A stretch of DNA of 28,028 bases from an uncultured Rothia sp. (GTDB taxonomy: Bacteria > Actinomycetota > Actinomycetes > Actinomycetales > Micrococcaceae): NCBI RefSeq assembly GCF_916715725.1, contig NZ_CAKAPD010000018.1, positions 1 through 28,028 on the forward strand, in the 5' to 3' direction. Shown piece by piece: positions 24,402 to 28,028 of this stretch. A program made the translations under genes and the position numbers. Within the stretch, counting starts at the first letter, position 1. Each line of letters begins with the position of its first letter. A model generated the notes under the pieces. It made no database searches. It had not been told where the DNA came from and was given only the letters and a program-made list of their open reading frames with translations.

Positions 24402-24980
24402 CTAACGCAGCGGCAGACCCCCAATTTCTTCCCAGTTCTGCCCATCGTAGGAGTAGCAGTGCAGGTGATCCACGGTGAAGGTACGCTGCTCGGCGGGCAG
24501 AGCATCAAACACCTTGCGGGCGTTCGCCACCTGCTCCTCACTCAAGCCGTGGCCCAGGGTCACGTGCGGCACGTAGGGGAAGGATGCCGCGCCGGCACCG
24601 AATAGCTCAACCAGCTTCTGGTGAATCTGCTCGAACTCGGTTTTACCCGCCTCCAGGTTCAGGTACTCCACCTCGGTTACCGGGCGGAAGGAGTGTACCG
24701 AACCCCAGCGTGCTTCAAAACGCGGCGTGTCCAGCGCCTCGCGGAACTGCGGGGACTGCACCGCAGCCAATAGAGACTCGTTCAGCTCCGTCAGGTACAC
24801 GGTCACGTGGGTGCTGATAGGCGCCACCGCACCACCGGCTACCGCGCGCTTCCACTCTTCCAGGCGCTGAACATTCTCACCGCTCACGTGCGCAATAACA
24901 CTCAGGTAGCGGCGACCGGGTTTCAGGGTCGGGGATACAGGAGCCGTCGTGGGGCTCAAAGAGTTCTCTTGTGCTGTCAT
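24402..24980 (-). CDS. 2H phosphoesterase (2'-5' RNA ligase/cyclic phosphodiesterase family)
   Basis: The 192-residue protein has the two His-x-Thr motifs of the 2H superfamily: STHVTVYL (His58, Thr60) and PYVPHVTLGHG (His139, Thr141). Family members hydrolyse or join 2',5' linkages or cyclic phosphates in RNA and nucleotides. The substrate here is unknown. It is 51 nt downstream of trpS in the same direction and probably co-transcribed, which fits a role in RNA metabolism. The length is normal for LigT-like proteins. Confidence 0.85.
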   Translation of the reverse strand: MTAQENSLSPTTAPVSPTLKPGRRYLSVIAHVSGENVQRLEEWKRAVAGGAVAPISTHVTVYLTELNESLLAAVQSPQFREALDTPRFEARWGSVHSFRPVTEVEYLNLEAGKTEFEQIHQKLVELFGAGAASFPYVPHVTLGHGLSEEQVANARKVFDALPAEQRTFTVDHLHCYSYDGQNWEEIGGLPLR

Positions 24981-25031
24981 CTCAATCGTGCAGGTAATGC
25001 GGCGTCTCAGCCGGACTGGCTGAACAGCGCG

Positions 25032-26096
25032 CTAGATTGCTGCGGCAGGCAGGAAGCCAACCTTCTTGTACACGTTCTCAATGGTGACCGTAGCGATCTC
25101 GCGGGCAGCGGATGCGCCCACAGCCAGCAGGCGGTCCAGCTCGGCGGGGTCGTCCATCAGCTCGAGGGTACGCTCACGCACCGGGGTGAGGCGCTCCACC
25201 ACGATATCGGCAAGGTCAACCTTCAGATGGCCGTACATCTTGCCCTCGTAGCGTGCCACAATCTCGTCGATGCTCTCGCCGGTCATTGCCGAGTAGATGG
25301 AGAGCAGGTTGGAGACGCCGGGCTTAGCCTCGCGGTCGTAGGCGATGACGGAGCCGTCATCGGTCACGGCGGACTTAATCTTCTTCTGGGTTACCTTGGG
25401 GGTGTCCAGAAGCTTAATCAGGCCCTTATCGGATGCCGCAGACTTGGACATCTTCGAGGTCGGGTCCTGCAGGTCGTAAATCTTAGCGGTTTCCTTCAGA
25501 ATCACCGGATCGGGCACCACGAAGGTCTCACCGAAGCGGGAGTTGAAGCGCTGAGCCAGGTTACGGGTCAGCTCCAGGTGCTGACGCTGGTCCTCGCCCA
25601 CGGGCACGCCGTCCACCTGGTAGAGCAGGATGTCGGCGGCCATCAGAATCGGGTAGGTGAACAGACCCACGGAGGCGTTCTCGGCGCCCTGCTTCTGGGA
25701 CTTGTCCTTGAACTGGGTCATACGGGAGGCCTCACCGAAACCGGTGAAGCAGTTCAGAACCCACGCCAGCTGGGCGTGCTCGGGCACGTGCGACTGCACG
25801 AACAGCGGGGTGCGGGTCGGGTCAATGCCGGAGGCGATGTACTGCGCCGCGGTCAGGCGGGTACGCTCACGCAGCTCCTCGGGGTTCTGAGGAACGGTGA
25901 TGGCGTGCATATCCGGGATAAAGAACAGGCATTCGTTATTCGGGTCGTCCTGCAACGCGACCCAGTTGTTCACAGCACCAATATAGTTACCCAGGTGCAT
26001 CGAATCAGCCGACGGCTGCGCACCCGAGTAGATACGCGCCTTCTGCTGAGAGGCGTTAGGGATGAGGGACTTATCCTGCTTCTTTTCGTCTGCCAT
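25032..26096 (-). CDS. trpS: Tryptophan-tRNA ligase
   Basis: From the ATG at 26096 the protein has 354 residues and is a class I aminoacyl-tRNA synthetase that charges tRNA-Trp. The HIGH-like motif is MHLGN (33-37) and the KMSKS motif is exact at residues 215-219. The TrpRS blocks GAQPSADSMHLGNYIGA and DQRQHLELTRNLAQRFN are clear. AGGAAA precedes the ATG; a longer frame to 26147 is not used. It lies about 85 nt downstream of xthA in the same direction. Confidence 0.97.
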   Translation of the reverse strand: MADEKKQDKSLIPNASQQKARIYSGAQPSADSMHLGNYIGAVNNWVALQDDPNNECLFFIPDMHAITVPQNPEELRERTRLTAAQYIASGIDPTRTPLFVQSHVPEHAQLAWVLNCFTGFGEASRMTQFKDKSQKQGAENASVGLFTYPILMAADILLYQVDGVPVGEDQRQHLELTRNLAQRFNSRFGETFVVPDPVILKETAKIYDLQDPTSKMSKSAASDKGLIKLLDTPKVTQKKIKSAVTDDGSVIAYDREAKPGVSNLLSIYSAMTGESIDEIVARYEGKMYGHLKVDLADIVVERLTPVRERTLELMDDPAELDRLLAVGASAAREIATVTIENVYKKVGFLPAAAI

Positions 26097-26182
26097 AGTT
26101 ATTTCCTGTGCAGTTCTTCCTGTGCGGTGCTGCGGACGGTGCAGCACATCTTCAAAAACTTATCTGTAGGTGGGTCCGCGTC

Positions 26183-27058
26183 TTACTCACCGATGCGGTA
26201 GTCAACCACGAGCGGCGCGTGATCGCTGAAACGCTCATCGTAGCTTGCCGCGCGGTCCACGACCGCTTCTACGGCGCTTTCGGCGAGCGCCGGGGTCGCC
26301 ATGTGGTAGTCGATACGCCAGCCTGCGTCATTATCGAACGCCTTACCGCGGTAAGACCACCAGGTGTAGGGGCCGGGCACCTGACCCGCCAGCTCACGAG
26401 CCACATCGCGGTAGCCGATATCACCGAAGAAGCGGTCAAAGTAGGCGCGTTCCTCCGGCAGGAAGCCGGCACGCTTCTGGTTAGCCTTCCAGTTCTTAAT
26501 GTCCAGCTCGGTGTGGCCCACGTTCAAATCGCCCACGATAAGCACGTGGTCCGAATGCTTTGCCAGTTCAGGCATGCGCACCAGCATGCGCTCCAGGAAG
26601 CGGTACTTATCGTCCTGCTTCTGGGTGCCGACCTCGCCGGAGTGAACGTAGGCGCTGACCACGGTTAGGGTCTTGCCGTTGGGCAGAACGTAGTCTGCCT
26701 CAACCCAGCGGCCCGAATCGTCAAAGTACTCTTCGCCAATATTCGAGCGGGTCGCTACCGGCTGGTTCTCCAGGAGTTCACCGGCCGAGTTCGGGGTGCG
26801 TCGGGTCGCCACCAGCACGCCCGCACGGCCCTTCGCGGCAGCCTCCGCGTGCAGAATATGCCACTGGGATTCGTCCAGCAGCTCACGCACGATAGCGTCG
26901 GGGGCGCGCACCTCCTGCAGGCAGAGAATGTCGATGTCACGGCTCGCCAACCACGCCGCCATATCCTTCTTGTAGGCGGCTCGGATACCGTTCACATTCA
27001 CGCTCGCCACGCGAAGCAGACCGCTCGGGCGCGGTGCAGGGGTGTTAGAAAAATGCAT
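26183..27058 (-). CDS. xthA: Exodeoxyribonuclease III
   Basis: The 291-residue protein is an EEP-fold AP endonuclease/3'-5' exonuclease that repairs abasic DNA sites. Catalytic residues are Glu49 (CLQEVRA), Asp177 and Asn179 (VGDLNVGHTELD), Asp250 (WRIDYHMATP) and the Asp279-His280 pair (RFSDHAPLVVDY). Length is typical. There is no Shine-Dalgarno; CATAAT ends 7 nt before the ATG, suggesting leaderless transcription. It is divergent from the GntR gene with about 80 bp between them. Confidence 0.96.
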   Translation of the reverse strand: MHFSNTPAPRPSGLLRVASVNVNGIRAAYKKDMAAWLASRDIDILCLQEVRAPDAIVRELLDESQWHILHAEAAAKGRAGVLVATRRTPNSAGELLENQPVATRSNIGEEYFDDSGRWVEADYVLPNGKTLTVVSAYVHSGEVGTQKQDDKYRFLERMLVRMPELAKHSDHVLIVGDLNVGHTELDIKNWKANQKRAGFLPEERAYFDRFFGDIGYRDVARELAGQVPGPYTWWSYRGKAFDNDAGWRIDYHMATPALAESAVEAVVDRAASYDERFSDHAPLVVDYRIGE

Positions 27059-27065
27059 AGTCTTA

Positions 27066-27071
27066 ATTATG
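27066..27071 (-). promoter_or_regulatory. -10-like hexamer of a leaderless promoter (xthA)
   Basis: CATAAT on the minus strand, one mismatch from TATAAT, is followed by 7 nt and the xthA ATG. Confidence 0.5.
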
Positions 27072-27127
27072 CCAGTTTGAGGGAAGAGAAATTTTCACTC
27101 GTGCGCGTTTTTTCTCTGGCTGAACGG

Positions 27128-27133
27128 TAAACT
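27128..27133 (+). promoter_or_regulatory. -10-like hexamer for the GntR gene
   Basis: TAAACT is followed by 8 nt to the ATG at 27142 (or 5 nt to the GTG at 27139). No Shine-Dalgarno is seen. Confidence 0.4.
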
Positions 27134-27141
27134 ATTGGGTG

Positions 27142-27972
27142 ATGAATTCACACTCCTCACAGACCACCGACCACGGTGCCCCCTCACATTCTGCGGGCAC
27201 CACCGCATCCGAAAGTACCGTTCACAACGCTGAGAGCCGCTACGAGCTACCCCCGATTCCCGGCCCGAAGTATGAGCAGGTTATCCACTATATTGAGCAG
27301 CGCTACATTATTCCCGGCAAGCCCGGCGATAAGCTGCCCACCGAGCGCATGATTCAGCAGAACTTTGGGGTGAGCCGCCAGACGGTTCGTAGCGCTCTGA
27401 AGGTTCTGATTGAACGCGGCCTGCTCTACAACGTGCAGGGCTCCGGCACCTACGTTGCCGAGCGTAGCGACGCCACCTACATTCCGCGCGTGGACGCCTT
27501 CGTTGACGACATGCGCCGCCGCGGCTTTGAAGGCTCCACTCGCATGATTGCGACCCGCTGGATGGACGCCACCGAAGAAATCTCCACCCACCTGTCCGTG
27601 CCGGTGGGCGAGAAGGTACTGTTCGTGCGCCGCCTGCGCCTCGCCGACCACGAAGTCATCGGTTTTGAGCGTTCCTACTTCGTGAAGGCAGCCGCAAGCA
27701 GCATCCTGGACGCCATGATGGCGGAAATGTCCGGCGCCTCGAGCTCCCTCGATCAGCTCGCTAACACCCCCAACGCAATCAAGCACGCCCGCGTACGCAC
27801 CAGCGCGGCGCTCTTCACCGACGCCGACGCCGAGGCCTTCAACCAGCAGGTCCCCGTGGGCGAGGCGGCGTTCAAGGTCTGCGCAACCGGCTACACCGAA
27901 GAAGGTAGCCCCGTCGAGTATGCAGAGACCCTGTACCTCGCTGATGCCTACTTCTACGAGATGATTCTCTAG
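27142..27972 (+). CDS. GntR family regulator, HutC/UTRA subfamily
   Basis: The 276-residue protein has a Ser/Thr/His-rich N-terminus (1-35), a GntR winged helix (about 42-106) with PGDKLPTERMIQQNFGVSRQ (61-80) and the wing GSGTYVAE, then a UTRA ligand-binding domain (about 120-272). HutC-type regulators bind small ligands such as sugar phosphates, amino-acid derivatives or fatty acids; the ligand here is unknown. No transport or catabolic operon adjoins it in the window. It may regulate itself through the shared xthA intergenic region. The start could be the GTG one codon earlier. Confidence 0.92.
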   Translation: MNSHSSQTTDHGAPSHSAGTTASESTVHNAESRYELPPIPGPKYEQVIHYIEQRYIIPGKPGDKLPTERMIQQNFGVSRQTVRSALKVLIERGLLYNVQGSGTYVAERSDATYIPRVDAFVDDMRRRGFEGSTRMIATRWMDATEEISTHLSVPVGEKVLFVRRLRLADHEVIGFERSYFVKAAASSILDAMMAEMSGASSSLDQLANTPNAIKHARVRTSAALFTDADAEAFNQQVPVGEAAFKVCATGYTEEGSPVEYAETLYLADAYFYEMIL

Positions 27973-28028
27973 CACCTACCTTTTCTTGTGATGACAGTGT
28001 GAAGGGCGGTGCCCCGGTAGATTGTTCT
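27973..28028. other. Right edge, no feature seen
   Basis: The last 56 bases hold no recognisable gene or terminator. A TAGATT near 28018 could be part of a promoter for a gene beyond the window. Confidence 0.4.

Noticed and set aside
26127..26147. Terminator between xthA and trpS
   Set aside because: A 7-bp stem gtgctgc/gcagcac is present but has no T-run on the minus strand, so it is not listed as a terminator.

Overview
The window looks like chromosome from a moderately high-GC actinobacterium of the family Micrococcaceae, most likely Rothia. The reasons are actinobacterial gene order (mazG, eno, ftsB-like, DUF501, ppx), sdhCDAB with two short anchor subunits, several apparently leaderless genes, and the protein sequences. 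The genus call is inference, since no database search was possible. I see no rRNA, CRISPR array, insertion sequence, transposase, integrase or phage gene.

Layout. Positions 1-1.8 kb hold a tRNA-Leu(UAA) with an unusually short variable arm and a type II NADH dehydrogenase. From 2.2 to 12 kb, all on the minus strand, lies a conserved housekeeping block read right to left: mazG, eno, ftsB/divIC-like, DUF501, ppx/gppA, then a membrane-anchored S8 protease. Two accessory units interrupt this block. One is a translationally coupled class M sirtuin plus zinc macrodomain pair (9.3-11.1 kb), between mazG and eno. The other is an A+T-richer GT14-type glycosyltransferase (6.5-7.4 kb), next to two related long hairpins and a 30-bp palindrome, between eno and ftsB.

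From 12.0 to 15.8 kb one gene encodes a roughly 1260-residue, very acidic Ala/Glu-rich protein with two folded islands and three Ala-rich hydrophobic blocks; I do not recognise it. It is followed by an M20 amidohydrolase (16.1-17.3 kb) and the succinate dehydrogenase operon sdhCDAB (17.6-21.1 kb). Divergent from sdh are a mannose-1-phosphate guanylyltransferase and a zinc metallochaperone lipoprotein of the AztD type with a Zur-like operator. The right end carries a 2H phosphoesterase, trpS, exonuclease III and a divergent GntR/UTRA regulator.

How the genes work together. NDH-2 and succinate dehydrogenase both feed electrons to the quinone pool, and enolase serves glycolysis. The FtsB-like protein links the eno-ppx cluster to septum formation. 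ManC supplies GDP-mannose for cell-envelope glycans, and the GT14 enzyme may also act on surface glycan. MazG, exonuclease III and the 2H phosphoesterase are nucleotide or nucleic-acid maintenance enzymes. The sirtuin and macrodomain form a writer/eraser pair for protein ADP-ribosylation.

Most interesting points: the sirtuin-macrodomain insertion without its usual partners, the giant acidic protein, the twin hairpins beside the foreign-looking glycosyltransferase, the Zur-like site at aztD, and a recurring leaderless promoter layout at five genes.
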